From contig CAVWVJ010000003.1 in the NCBI GenBank assembly GCA_963758505.1, positions 992,001 to 1,056,000 of the forward strand: 64,000 bases of DNA, read 5' to 3'. The notes beneath the pieces were generated by a model that saw only the letters and a program-made list of their open reading frames with translations, had not been told where the DNA came from and searched no databases. Both the position numbers and the translations under genes were made by a program. Positions 37,811 through 45,562 of the stretch are shown piece by piece (position 1 is the stretch's first letter; every line of letters begins with the position of its first letter). This DNA is from Korobacter sp963758505. GTDB lineage: Bacteria; Acidobacteriota; Terriglobia; Terriglobales; Acidobacteriaceae.

Positions 37811-38710
37811 ATGAAAATGATTGCAATTGTAAGTACCGCGGCTCTATCCCTCCTCTTAGGGATCGCTGCCCCGGCGCTCGCACGGCAGGAATCTAGAGAT
37901 GAAAAGCAAGACCATCCTCAAGCGCAAAAGACCACCCACGAGGAAAGTAAGCCCCAACAGCATGCTTCACAACCGAAGCAATCTGAACAGAAGTCGCAGC
38001 CACGGCAGGACCAGAACAAGCAATCGGAGCATGCCCAGCAGAAACAGCAACAGGACCAGAGTAAACGGGCGGAGAACGCCCAGCAGAAGCAACAGCAAGA
38101 CCAGAGCAAACAGGTGCAACACGCTCAACAGAAGCAACAAAAGGACCAGGTTAAACAGACCCAGCGCGCCCAGCAACAACAGCCGTCGAAAGAGAAGCAG
38201 GCTCAGCCTCAACATGCCCGTAATCAGCGGGACCAGGACAAACAGCCACAACACGCCCAGAAGCAACCGCGACAGGATCAGAACCAGCGAACGGTGCAGG
38301 CGCAACAGCAGCAGCGGGGCGATGAGCGTGGGCAACGGAGTCCGGCACAGCAGCGCATCGAGCAGAGCGCATGGCAGCAGCATCGCTCACAAAATTGGCA
38401 ATCCGACCACCGCACATGGCAACAGCGTGGCGGATACCATGGCTACCGCATTCCCGACGACCGTTATCGAGGATACTTTGGGCCGGAGCATGGCTTCCAA
38501 ATCGCCGGCCTGCCATTCATGGTCGAGGGCGGATATCCGCGCTTCCAGTACGAAGGGTATTGGTTCAGCATGATTGATCCGTGGCCGGGATCATGGGCGA
38601 ACAACTGGTATGACACCGATGATGTTTATGTCAGCTATGTCGATAACGGCTATTACCTGTTCGATCGCCGGTATCCCACGGTTGGAATTGCGATCAATAT
38701 ATCGAACTAG
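37811..38710 (+). CDS. Gln-rich repeat exported protein
   Basis: A 299-residue exported protein. A signal peptide (MKMIAIVSTAALSLLLGIAA, cleavage near ALAR) precedes a long, highly polar region (about 25-195) made of imperfect repeats of the type AQQKQQQDQSK, spaced by 17-19 residues, likely a charged coiled or disordered spacer. The C-terminal 90 residues (HGYRIPDDRYRGYFG; YPRFQYEGYWFSMIDPWP) form an aromatic-rich domain shared by other secreted bacterial proteins. Start at 37811 has AGGTCACCCT upstream, a weak site. Function unknown; a cell-wall spacer is possible. Confidence 0.82.
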   Translation: MKMIAIVSTAALSLLLGIAAPALARQESRDEKQDHPQAQKTTHEESKPQQHASQPKQSEQKSQPRQDQNKQSEHAQQKQQQDQSKRAENAQQKQQQDQSKQVQHAQQKQQKDQVKQTQRAQQQQPSKEKQAQPQHARNQRDQDKQPQHAQKQPRQDQNQRTVQAQQQQRGDERGQRSPAQQRIEQSAWQQHRSQNWQSDHRTWQQRGGYHGYRIPDDRYRGYFGPEHGFQIAGLPFMVEGGYPRFQYEGYWFSMIDPWPGSWANNWYDTDDVYVSYVDNGYYLFDRRYPTVGIAINISN

Positions 38711-38788
38711 CAACGCAGGGTGCGGCTTCGTAAGAGGCTACACCCGGCGTTGAACTTTCCTGTCTACGTCCGGAAGAAGGAGTGATCC

Positions 38789-38944
38789 ATGCTCGGAACA
38801 ATCTTGATTATCTTGCTGGTGTTGTTGCTCCTCGGTGCGTGGCCAAGGTGGCCGCATAGCAGAAGCTGGGGTTATTACCCGAGCGGAGGGTTGGGGCTCG
38901 TCCTCGTGGTCGTTATCGTTCTACTGCTGCTGGGGCGAATTTAA
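38789..38944 (+). CDS. DUF3309-like 51-residue membrane protein
   Basis: A short gene with ATG at 38789 and AAGGAG seven bases upstream. The protein begins MLGTILIILLVLLLLGAWP, continues through a polar turn with SRSWGYYPSGG, and ends with a second helix (LGLVLVVVIVLLLLGRI). This layout is characteristic of the DUF3309 family of tiny membrane proteins. Function unknown. It is flanked by the Gln-rich protein and the 152-residue protein on the same strand. Confidence 0.85.
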   Translation: MLGTILIILLVLLLLGAWPRWPHSRSWGYYPSGGLGLVLVVVIVLLLLGRI

Positions 38945-38994
38945 GGCTCTACCCCCGGCACGGGATGGCGGTGGTTCGAACCAAGGAGGATTCA

Positions 38995-39453
38995 ATGTCG
39001 AATAACGGTGGATCGGCGGGAGCAGTCAATGTGGGTAAGCCCGCTAATCAAGCTCCACGGAAGGATGCGGAATCGTTCGAGAAGCGAAAGCGATTGCAAG
39101 AGCAGGGATCGATGCTCTGGGATCGCGTTCGCGAGTGCCTGGCGAAACTGTGTTCCGACTTGAATGCGGAATATGGCAAGGAGGTCGTAACGACTCAAAT
39201 GGAGTCGGCGGGCGACATGATGGTGCGATTAAAAATTGCAGGATCCGTGAGCAAGCTCAACGCGACGTTCGATGCAGCCTCTCTGTCGTGCGCATTGAGG
39301 TGGTTCTATTCTGGCCCGGCCGCGCGAACGTCGCAGGATGGACGGTGCCGCGTCTATATCCACAATGACAATGTTGCGTTTCAAGCGAACGCCACCCCCT
39401 ACACGCCCGAAGCGATCGCCAGGCAGATGTTTGACGGCTTGCTGAGTGAGTAG
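38995..39453 (+). CDS. Cytoplasmic protein of unknown function
   Basis: A 152-residue soluble protein. ATG 38995 has AAGGAGG at ideal distance. An N-terminal Ala/Lys-rich stretch leads to a helical segment (SMLWDRVRECLAKLCSDLNA) and then a beta-rich half (MMVRLKIAGSVSKLNATFD; CRVYIHNDNVAFQ). I do not recognise the family. It ends with an acidic helix (EAIARQMFDGLLSE). Confidence 0.72.
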   Translation: MSNNGGSAGAVNVGKPANQAPRKDAESFEKRKRLQEQGSMLWDRVRECLAKLCSDLNAEYGKEVVTTQMESAGDMMVRLKIAGSVSKLNATFDAASLSCALRWFYSGPAARTSQDGRCRVYIHNDNVAFQANATPYTPEAIARQMFDGLLSE

Positions 39454-39747
39454 TGACGAATATCGGGCTGCAGAAGGGCGCAAAGCGTAAACCTTGAGGA
39501 ACTCTGGTCCCTGCCTCATTTTGTTTAAAGTGAGCAATATTGACCAGTCGCAGGGGCGCGCTTCGTTTTAACGTTTTCGCAGGTGGGAAAAATTCATGGC
39601 CTCCGGGCGCCTATGCCATGCACATTCAGAGTGCCGAACCGTCAGATGGTAACATCGTTGGATAGATGATGGCACGATCACCCCTCAATCCTGAAGCTTA
39701 GCTCCCGGTCGTGATTTTGCAGGACCAACCCGCGAAAGGCGGCACCC

Positions 39748-41340
39748 GTGACTGTGCACCTGGTCAATCCCAGTGACAACTCGTTTGGTACGGCGGTAAT
39801 TACACCGCGTTGGCTGTTTGTCCTGGCGGCGGCAACACCCCAAAGGTTCGGCGATCCCAAACTGGTGGACGAAACTCTCGAGCAACTCGATCCCTCGACG
39901 ATTGAGAAGGGCGACGTTGTCGGGATCAGCGTCCACACGGGAAATGCTCTGCGCGGCTACGAGGTCGGCAACTTGGCCCGCGCGCAAGGTGCGTGGGTTG
40001 TCTATGGCGGTATTCACGCCACACTTTTTCCCGAGGAAGCGTTCGAACGCGGCGGCGCGCACTCCGTAGTGAAGGGAGATGGCGACTTGGTTTGGGCCCG
40101 CGCGCTGAACGATTGCGTGGCTGGAACTCCCGAACGAATTTACGACGGAGGCAGGATCGAAGGCGACCAGTTCATACCCGCTCGCTGGGATCTGGTGGAC
40201 ACCCGGAAATATATGTGGGCTTCTGTGCAGACCATCCGTGGCTGCCCCAAACATTGCTCGTTCTGTTCGGTGTGGAGAACGGACGGTCAAAAACCACGCC
40301 AGCGCAACTTTCAAGCGGTCACCGAAGAGATCGTGGAGCTGAGGCGCCGCGGATTCCGCTTTATCGCGTTGGCCGATGACAACTTTTATCCGGTGACACT
40401 CACCGACTTGCGACTGGCGAAAGCACAGGAGAATCTCGAGAAACTGCGAAACCTGGAGCAGATCCGGGAGGAACGCTTCCGGCTCATGTCTCAATTGGCC
40501 CAGCTTCCCAAGGACATGGTCTTCTTCACCCAAATCACAATGGAGGCCGCCGAAGACGGAGCTTTTCTGGATGCAATGCGTGAAGCGAATATCAAGGGTG
40601 CGTTGGTGGGAGTGGAAGCCGTAACGCCGGAAGGCCTGAAGGCAGTTTACAAGGATTTCAACTACTCGGGAGACCGGCTCGCCGAGCAACTGCAGACTTT
40701 TCGCCGGCATGGCGTCCAGGTTCTCGGCTCGTTCATCTTCGGACTTCCGACCGACAAACCGGAGACATTTGACGCCACCGCAAATTTGGCGCTGAAATCA
40801 GGAATCGCCTTCGCGCAGTTTGTCATGATGACTCCGTTTCCGGGAACCGTGGACTTTGGAAAGTGGGAGAAGGAACAGCTGGTGAACCCCTCTTATGTAG
40901 AGGGTATTCCGATCGTCCGCTACTGGCTCATTCCATCGAACGTCCGCCCGAAGATGTTCACTCCCCACCCGCTCATGAGTTCGGATGAGATCCGGGAACG
41001 AACGCAGGGAGTGTGGGACAAGTTCTACTCGTTGCCTGCGATCTGGAAGCGCTCAGAGTGCACGCCGACGCTGCGCGCCCGGCTGGGATTCATCTTCCTC
41101 TCGAAACTGTACCGGCAAATGTACGCCGGAACCGGGATTTCGACGGACAGTGCGAGACGGCACAAGGCGAAACAGTCCGCGAGATGGATTGCAAGACAAT
41201 GCCGCAAGCTATTTCAAGCGAAACCATTGCCGGATCTGCTCGCACCTGCATGGAGCAATACACCTTCGAGATCGTCGCATGCGTCGCCGATCATTCCTCT
41301 TGCGCCAGAGATGCGGAATCCATTCAATATCGTCGAATGA
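39748..41340 (+). CDS. B12-binding-domain radical SAM protein
   Basis: A 530-residue enzyme. An N-terminal Rossmann-like B12-binding domain (about 5-130; KGDVVGISVHTGNALRGYEV; VVYGGIHATLFPEEAF) is followed by a radical SAM core with the [4Fe-4S] motif Cys166-x3-Cys170-x2-Cys173 (GCPKHCSFC) and a long C-terminal extension. Members methylate or rearrange lipids, hopanoids, antibiotics and peptides. The B12 domain lacks the DxHxxG lower-ligand motif, which is common in this class. Start is GTG 39748 with AAAGGCGG upstream. No partner gene nearby defines the substrate. Confidence 0.9.
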   Translation: MTVHLVNPSDNSFGTAVITPRWLFVLAAATPQRFGDPKLVDETLEQLDPSTIEKGDVVGISVHTGNALRGYEVGNLARAQGAWVVYGGIHATLFPEEAFERGGAHSVVKGDGDLVWARALNDCVAGTPERIYDGGRIEGDQFIPARWDLVDTRKYMWASVQTIRGCPKHCSFCSVWRTDGQKPRQRNFQAVTEEIVELRRRGFRFIALADDNFYPVTLTDLRLAKAQENLEKLRNLEQIREERFRLMSQLAQLPKDMVFFTQITMEAAEDGAFLDAMREANIKGALVGVEAVTPEGLKAVYKDFNYSGDRLAEQLQTFRRHGVQVLGSFIFGLPTDKPETFDATANLALKSGIAFAQFVMMTPFPGTVDFGKWEKEQLVNPSYVEGIPIVRYWLIPSNVRPKMFTPHPLMSSDEIRERTQGVWDKFYSLPAIWKRSECTPTLRARLGFIFLSKLYRQMYAGTGISTDSARRHKAKQSARWIARQCRKLFQAKPLPDLLAPAWSNTPSRSSHASPIIPLAPEMRNPFNIVE

Positions 41341-41603
41341 TACCGACAATCGCCCCAACTTGTTTGTTGATCGACGGGATGACGATCGCTCGGACGAGGT
41401 GGATTCCCCACTCAAACAAACCATCTGCTTCGTCTTCCTATTCGAAAAGACGCATCAACCCTCGATTGGACATTACCCACTATTAAGAATAGGGTTGGAA
41501 ATGAGGTGGTTCCCACCCTCTCCTCTTTCAGGTTTCCTGAACATAAGTCAGCCCATCTGAAGCTCTTCTTCCTTATGCGATACACAACCTTAGGAGGTTG
41601 AAT

Positions 41604-41915
41604 ATGTACGCACGTAATCTCTCTTTTCGCCTGAAATCCAATATGCAGTCTGATTACACTCGCGCGTTTGAAGATCAGATCCTTCCTTTGTTGCGCAAAC
41701 AAAAGGGGTTCAAGGAAGGGATTACCCTATGCAATCCCGGTACTCCGGATGCCGTTTCAATCAGTCTCTGGGAGAGCAAGAACAGCGCAGACGACTACAA
41801 CATGCGCACCTATCCGGATGTACTGAAGACCTTGGCGAAGTTTATCGATGGAACACCGCACGTTCACACGTTTGAGACGGTTATTTCGACTCTCCACGTC
41901 CCCGCAGCCGTGTAA
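41604..41915 (+). CDS. Antibiotic-biosynthesis-monooxygenase-like small protein
   Basis: A 103-residue protein of dimeric alpha-beta barrel type: a first strand (ARNLSFRLKS), a helix (YTRAFEDQILPLLRKQKGF), strands (EGITLCNPG; AVSISLWESK) and a final strand (HTFETVISTLHVP). The layout matches ABM/stress-responsive barrels, which bind haem or small aromatics or have no enzymatic role. ATG 41604 has GGAGG six bases upstream. Stands alone and is followed by a hairpin. Confidence 0.72.
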   Translation: MYARNLSFRLKSNMQSDYTRAFEDQILPLLRKQKGFKEGITLCNPGTPDAVSISLWESKNSADDYNMRTYPDVLKTLAKFIDGTPHVHTFETVISTLHVPAAV

Positions 41916-41933
41916 ATCGACAAGCATGTCGAG

Positions 41934-41961
41934 CGGGAAGGTGGCTAATGCTGCCTTCCCG
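41934..41961 (+). terminator. Hairpin downstream of the ABM-like gene
   Basis: CGGGAAGG (41934-41941) pairs with CCTTCCCG (41954-41961). Two G-T pairs and two more G-C pairs extend the stem to about 12 pairs around a TAAT loop. It lies 19 bases past the stop. No T-run follows, so the terminator call is moderate. Confidence 0.5.
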
Positions 41962-42006
41962 GACTGCCATCGCCTGGGCGAGCTAAATCAGCCAGATTTA
42001 CATCAG

Positions 42007-42042
42007 CAGTAGAAGCGACTGCGCGAGTTACGCTGCGACTGC
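42007..42042. repeat. 36-base near-identical copy of a stretch inside the carboxyltransferase gene
   Basis: These 36 bases match 60699-60734 with one mismatch (T at 42029, C at 60721). Similarity continues weakly for about 30 more bases with one indel. The second copy lies inside the giant carboxyltransferase gene, where it encodes QSQRDSRSRFYW. Here it overlaps the end of an anonymous minus-strand frame. A small homologous fragment is the likeliest reading. Confidence 0.75.
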
Positions 42043-42300
42043 ACCAATGCGTGGCGGCGACGGCCTCGGCAATTCCCTTTCAATGAAGCGTTGCCCCGAC
42101 TCGACTTTGCGTGCGAACTCTCGCAATGCCAAAGGAGCGTATTTCCCTTGAAGGGGCGTCGCTGAAAAGATCTCGTTGTCTTGACGGAATAATCCCGCCA
42201 ACTCTTCGATGTGCAGCGTATGCCGTTGATCCGTGGCCGCGAAGTACGAATCACCACCGATTATGGATGTCCCTGAATCGCACGCGTCACGGGTCCTTGT
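42028..42300 (-). pseudogene. Protein-like open frame without a start codon
   Basis: A minus-strand frame ending at TAA 42028-42030 reads TLHIEELAGLFRQDN, then SATPLQGKYAPLALREFARK and VESGQRFIERELP, which looks like real protein. No ATG or GTG opens it within the gap; it runs on under the end of the acid phosphatase gene without resemblance to it. I do not recognise the family. It may be a 3' gene remnant, and its last 40 bases overlap the 36-base repeat. Confidence 0.3.
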
Positions 42301-43730
42301 TCGGTGTTTCGCACTGCCCGGGCCTTCGAAATGGCTGGTATGAGACAGTCGGCGCGGACATGGGAGGTGACGAAGCTTCTGAGTTCATCGTACGGACAAT
42401 CCAATCTTCCGCCACACGCTGGAATGGGCAGGGGAATACGTTGCGGAGGAGTTTCGAGCGTCAAGGTTGTGCTGTTGCGCATCTGGTCGAGCGAGGCAAT
42501 CACATAGTAAAGCCGCACGAAAGGCTTTCCGCCCGGCTTCGCCTTCCACAATTCGAAGACGAGCGCTCCGGCCGGCCCGGGATCATTGGCTTGAAATCCA
42601 TCTGCCTTCCAGGTCACGCCCCCGAGAAATTTAGCGATGGCGGAAAGATTCTCATCGTGCCCGATAAATAAGGTGAACTTGCTCTGGACCGGCGCGAGGA
42701 TGCCGGTGCTGGTAACGCCACTTAGGTCCTGATCCATCGTTCCGACCATCTGCCACATCAGGTTCGACGAGCCTACTTGCGCGAACGACGGGAGCTGGCA
42801 CATGAGATTCACCATGTTGACGACATGCAGCTTGGTGAGGTCTTGCAAACCATCCGGAGGAATCGAGGCCCATCCCACACACGGGGCGCCCGGCGTATTC
42901 TCGCAACCCGTCTCGGGCATGCCCTCCGCGTACTCCAGTTCCAAGCTCTCAGTTACCTGATCGGCGACGTTGAACACGGTTCCTTTGGCAAATGAAACCG
43001 CACCGGTCGTGTTGATCGTATCGGGCAGGTCGAAAAGCGTGCAGGAAGCCGGGTTGGGGTTCTCGGCAGTAGCGCACGCTGAAGGCTGACAGCACTGAGT
43101 TACTGCCTGCAACGTTTGGAGTTGCGAGGAGTAGGTACTCATGAGTGCGGCGGAGCTGCCGCCGATTTTGCGGTTGAACTCCGCCAGATCTACGTCGGTC
43201 GTGATCTCGCAGACGCCGGCGGCTGCGGTATCGATATAGGGATCCGCCGCCCCATCGGAAGACTTGACCTTGATGCCGCAGTCCGCCGTGGCTTCAGACT
43301 GGAACATGCCGTCGACGTAGGCTTGAGCGGTGTCTAGGGTGCGTTCAAAGACATCGGCATAGACGAAGACCGCACCGGCCGCGGGACAGGATCCCTTCGG
43401 AGGCAGAAGTCCCTGAGAGGCGTAGAAATCGCGATACCACGAACCCAGCAGAGTGGCATTCTGCCGTCCCTTCGCGCTGAGATCGCCAGGCACATTCGCG
43501 GGAGCCGGCCAGAGCGGAAAGCCTTCAGGGCGCAGAGTGTCCAGGTTGGTAACGGCTTGGGAGGTGGTTGGAGAACGGATCCCGTGGCGGCTGATTGCGA
43601 CCACGGAAACCAATTCGGCGCCATTACAGTTTCCAGTTCCGTTGCAGTGTGAAGCGACAGATCCGCAGCCGGCGGTGATCGCGAGGACGCAGCAAAAAGC
43701 AACAAGATAGAAGTGCGCGCAATATTTCAT
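42261..43730 (-). CDS. AppA-like histidine acid phosphatase lipoprotein
   Basis: A 489-residue exported phosphatase of the branch-2 histidine phosphatase family. The lipobox is ITAGC (Cys22). Catalytic signatures are SRHGIRSPT with nucleophile His49 and GHDENLSAIA, where the HD pair supplies the proton donor, as in AppA phytase and glucose-1-phosphatase. Many extra Cys residues suggest several disulfides. It likely releases phosphate from organic phosphates, possibly phytate. The gene diverges from the PGM-like lipoprotein gene at 43979. Confidence 0.9.
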   Translation of the reverse strand: MKYCAHFYLVAFCCVLAITAGCGSVASHCNGTGNCNGAELVSVVAISRHGIRSPTTSQAVTNLDTLRPEGFPLWPAPANVPGDLSAKGRQNATLLGSWYRDFYASQGLLPPKGSCPAAGAVFVYADVFERTLDTAQAYVDGMFQSEATADCGIKVKSSDGAADPYIDTAAAGVCEITTDVDLAEFNRKIGGSSAALMSTYSSQLQTLQAVTQCCQPSACATAENPNPASCTLFDLPDTINTTGAVSFAKGTVFNVADQVTESLELEYAEGMPETGCENTPGAPCVGWASIPPDGLQDLTKLHVVNMVNLMCQLPSFAQVGSSNLMWQMVGTMDQDLSGVTSTGILAPVQSKFTLFIGHDENLSAIAKFLGGVTWKADGFQANDPGPAGALVFELWKAKPGGKPFVRLYYVIASLDQMRNSTTLTLETPPQRIPLPIPACGGRLDCPYDELRSFVTSHVRADCLIPAISKARAVRNTEQGPVTRAIQGHP

Positions 43731-43978
43731 AGACTCTGAACCTCTCCTGCATGTTTCTCGGCCGGCTTCGGCATCGTTCGGACACCGGGATCGCTGGATG
43801 CTTCCATCGGCTCATTCCCGGATCAGATCAGTGACGAATGCCGTGAGTATGGCGGTGCACCGCGGTTTAGTTCTGTTCTGGAACAGTGCAACCTGCATTC
43901 CCGAACAGTGACGAGCCCATCTCTAACGCTCGACTTATCGCGTGCCGATAGCACACTCGAGCTATAGCTTGGAGATGT

Positions 43979-45430
43979 ATGAAGAAACTTGCGGCTCTAC
44001 TTCCCCTCATATCATTCCTGATGGGTTGCGGCTCTTCCAACCCAGTGGTTACGCCCGCTCCACTAAGCGACAAGAACATCAACCTGATTTTTGTGGTGAG
44101 TCCGGACCTGGTTTATCACGGACAGGGGGACATCGATCCGAAGACCGGGAACCTGAGCAGCCAGGGATTCCAACGATCGCTGCACATGGCTCGTTTTCTA
44201 AAGCAGCAGGTCCTGGGAAATCAGAACGTCACGAGTATTTACGCGCTTGCCCCGATGACCCATCTGCAGGGCACGGACAGCCTTCCTGACATGGCAGCGC
44301 TGGAGACGATCCAGCAATTCGCTCTGCTGAACCAGATCACTCTCTCCAGCGATCTGGTGGGCGGCCATCCCTACACCGGGTACAACTACCCGGTTTACGC
44401 GTCCTATGGGCCGGGATCGGTGCCTGCGGGCGTTGCCGTCCCGTCACAGTATTGTCCGACTTGCCAGGGCTTGGTCTTCAACGACGAAGGCGGCGACAAC
44501 GAGCTGCTGTTAGCGGGCTTGGTGGATGCGGAAAAGCCCGGTTTCTATGTCTTCTCTGCACCGTGGGAAACGACGCGCGCGTTGATGGAAAACATCGACC
44601 AACGCGAAGGTTTGTACCTCTCGATTCCGACCACCAATGCGGGGCCAAACACGATCTACGGGATCGCGATTACGCCCGCGGGAACCGCGACGTTGACGAC
44701 ATTCGACAGCAAGGTGGATCCGCCGGCCACTTTCCCCGTCCTACCCACGCCGCTAGCGATGAACCACGGGTGCACGGTGCAGACGCCATCGAGTCTCCAA
44801 GTGACCGGTGGGATGAATGGCGCTGTGGTTCCGGCGAACGCTAACACCAACGAGACCATCTATATCGTCCGCCACGTGGATGAGCATCCCCAGGGCTACT
44901 GGTCGGACAACAACTATGTGGGCGCCGGCCAGTGGCGTGCATTGGCCCTTGCCGCCGCCTTGCGCGGGAAGATCAGTCCGGATCAGGTCTGGTCTGCGGA
45001 CCCGTCGCAATTCAGCCAAGGCACGGTAAGCAGTACGGGAAATTTCATGTGGTCTGGAGTTGGTCCGGCGATGAGCGTGGAACCGTACGCGATCGCGAAC
45101 CAACTGCCCTACAGGCTGGTATCGAGTTTTGCGTTGTCGGACCCGAACCAAGCCCAGCTCACCAGCGATTTCTTTTTCACCGGCGGCAGATTTTCCAATC
45201 ACAAAGCGCTCCTGGGATGGATGTACGTCCAGAACACGCAGACGATAAATGCGCTGCTGGCGAGCTATTTCCCGAACGGCGGCGCACCGACTGCACCCAA
45301 CTGGTCTCCGCTCGATTACGACAGTCTTTGGGTGGTGACTTTGGACGGCGATGGAAACCTCACCGCCGATTTCTCGCAGTGTGAAGGCATCAACTCCGCG
45401 GATTTGCCCGCGCAGCCGCCCGAGTTTTGA
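43979..45430 (+). CDS. Phosphoglycerate-mutase-like lipoprotein
   Basis: A 483-residue lipoprotein (lipobox FLMGC, Cys17). The N-terminal part (DKNINLIFVVSPDLVYHG) and a later block (TIYIVRHVDEHPQGYWSDN) resemble the strand-RH motif of histidine phosphatases; the second has an RHVDE motif, the first has lost its RH. A C-terminal catalytic HD/HE is not obvious, so enzyme activity is uncertain. It is the first gene of a plus-strand pair with the metallophosphoesterase that follows 132 bases later, and it diverges from the acid phosphatase. A truncated copy of its N-terminal sequence lies at 47558. Confidence 0.78.
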   Translation: MKKLAALLPLISFLMGCGSSNPVVTPAPLSDKNINLIFVVSPDLVYHGQGDIDPKTGNLSSQGFQRSLHMARFLKQQVLGNQNVTSIYALAPMTHLQGTDSLPDMAALETIQQFALLNQITLSSDLVGGHPYTGYNYPVYASYGPGSVPAGVAVPSQYCPTCQGLVFNDEGGDNELLLAGLVDAEKPGFYVFSAPWETTRALMENIDQREGLYLSIPTTNAGPNTIYGIAITPAGTATLTTFDSKVDPPATFPVLPTPLAMNHGCTVQTPSSLQVTGGMNGAVVPANANTNETIYIVRHVDEHPQGYWSDNNYVGAGQWRALALAAALRGKISPDQVWSADPSQFSQGTVSSTGNFMWSGVGPAMSVEPYAIANQLPYRLVSSFALSDPNQAQLTSDFFFTGGRFSNHKALLGWMYVQNTQTINALLASYFPNGGAPTAPNWSPLDYDSLWVVTLDGDGNLTADFSQCEGINSADLPAQPPEF

Positions 45431-45562
45431 TTTTCCGAGTGTTAGCCGCTGCTCACCAACTGAGCTGCCGGTCATCGACACCTTAGCTTCGTCAACCGGG
45501 CAATGCGATTTCGGCAGGAGTTCGAAATCGCAATCAGGCCGTGGAAGAAGCAGGAGAGTGAA

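Noticed and set aside
37900..38400. Regularly spaced repeats resembling a CRISPR array
   Set aside because: The repeats are in-frame codons for AQQKQQQDQSK-like peptides, with no unique spacers of constant length.
39685..40710. 341-codon minus-strand frame
   Set aside because: Antisense of the radical SAM gene, whose CxxxCxxC motif is unambiguous.
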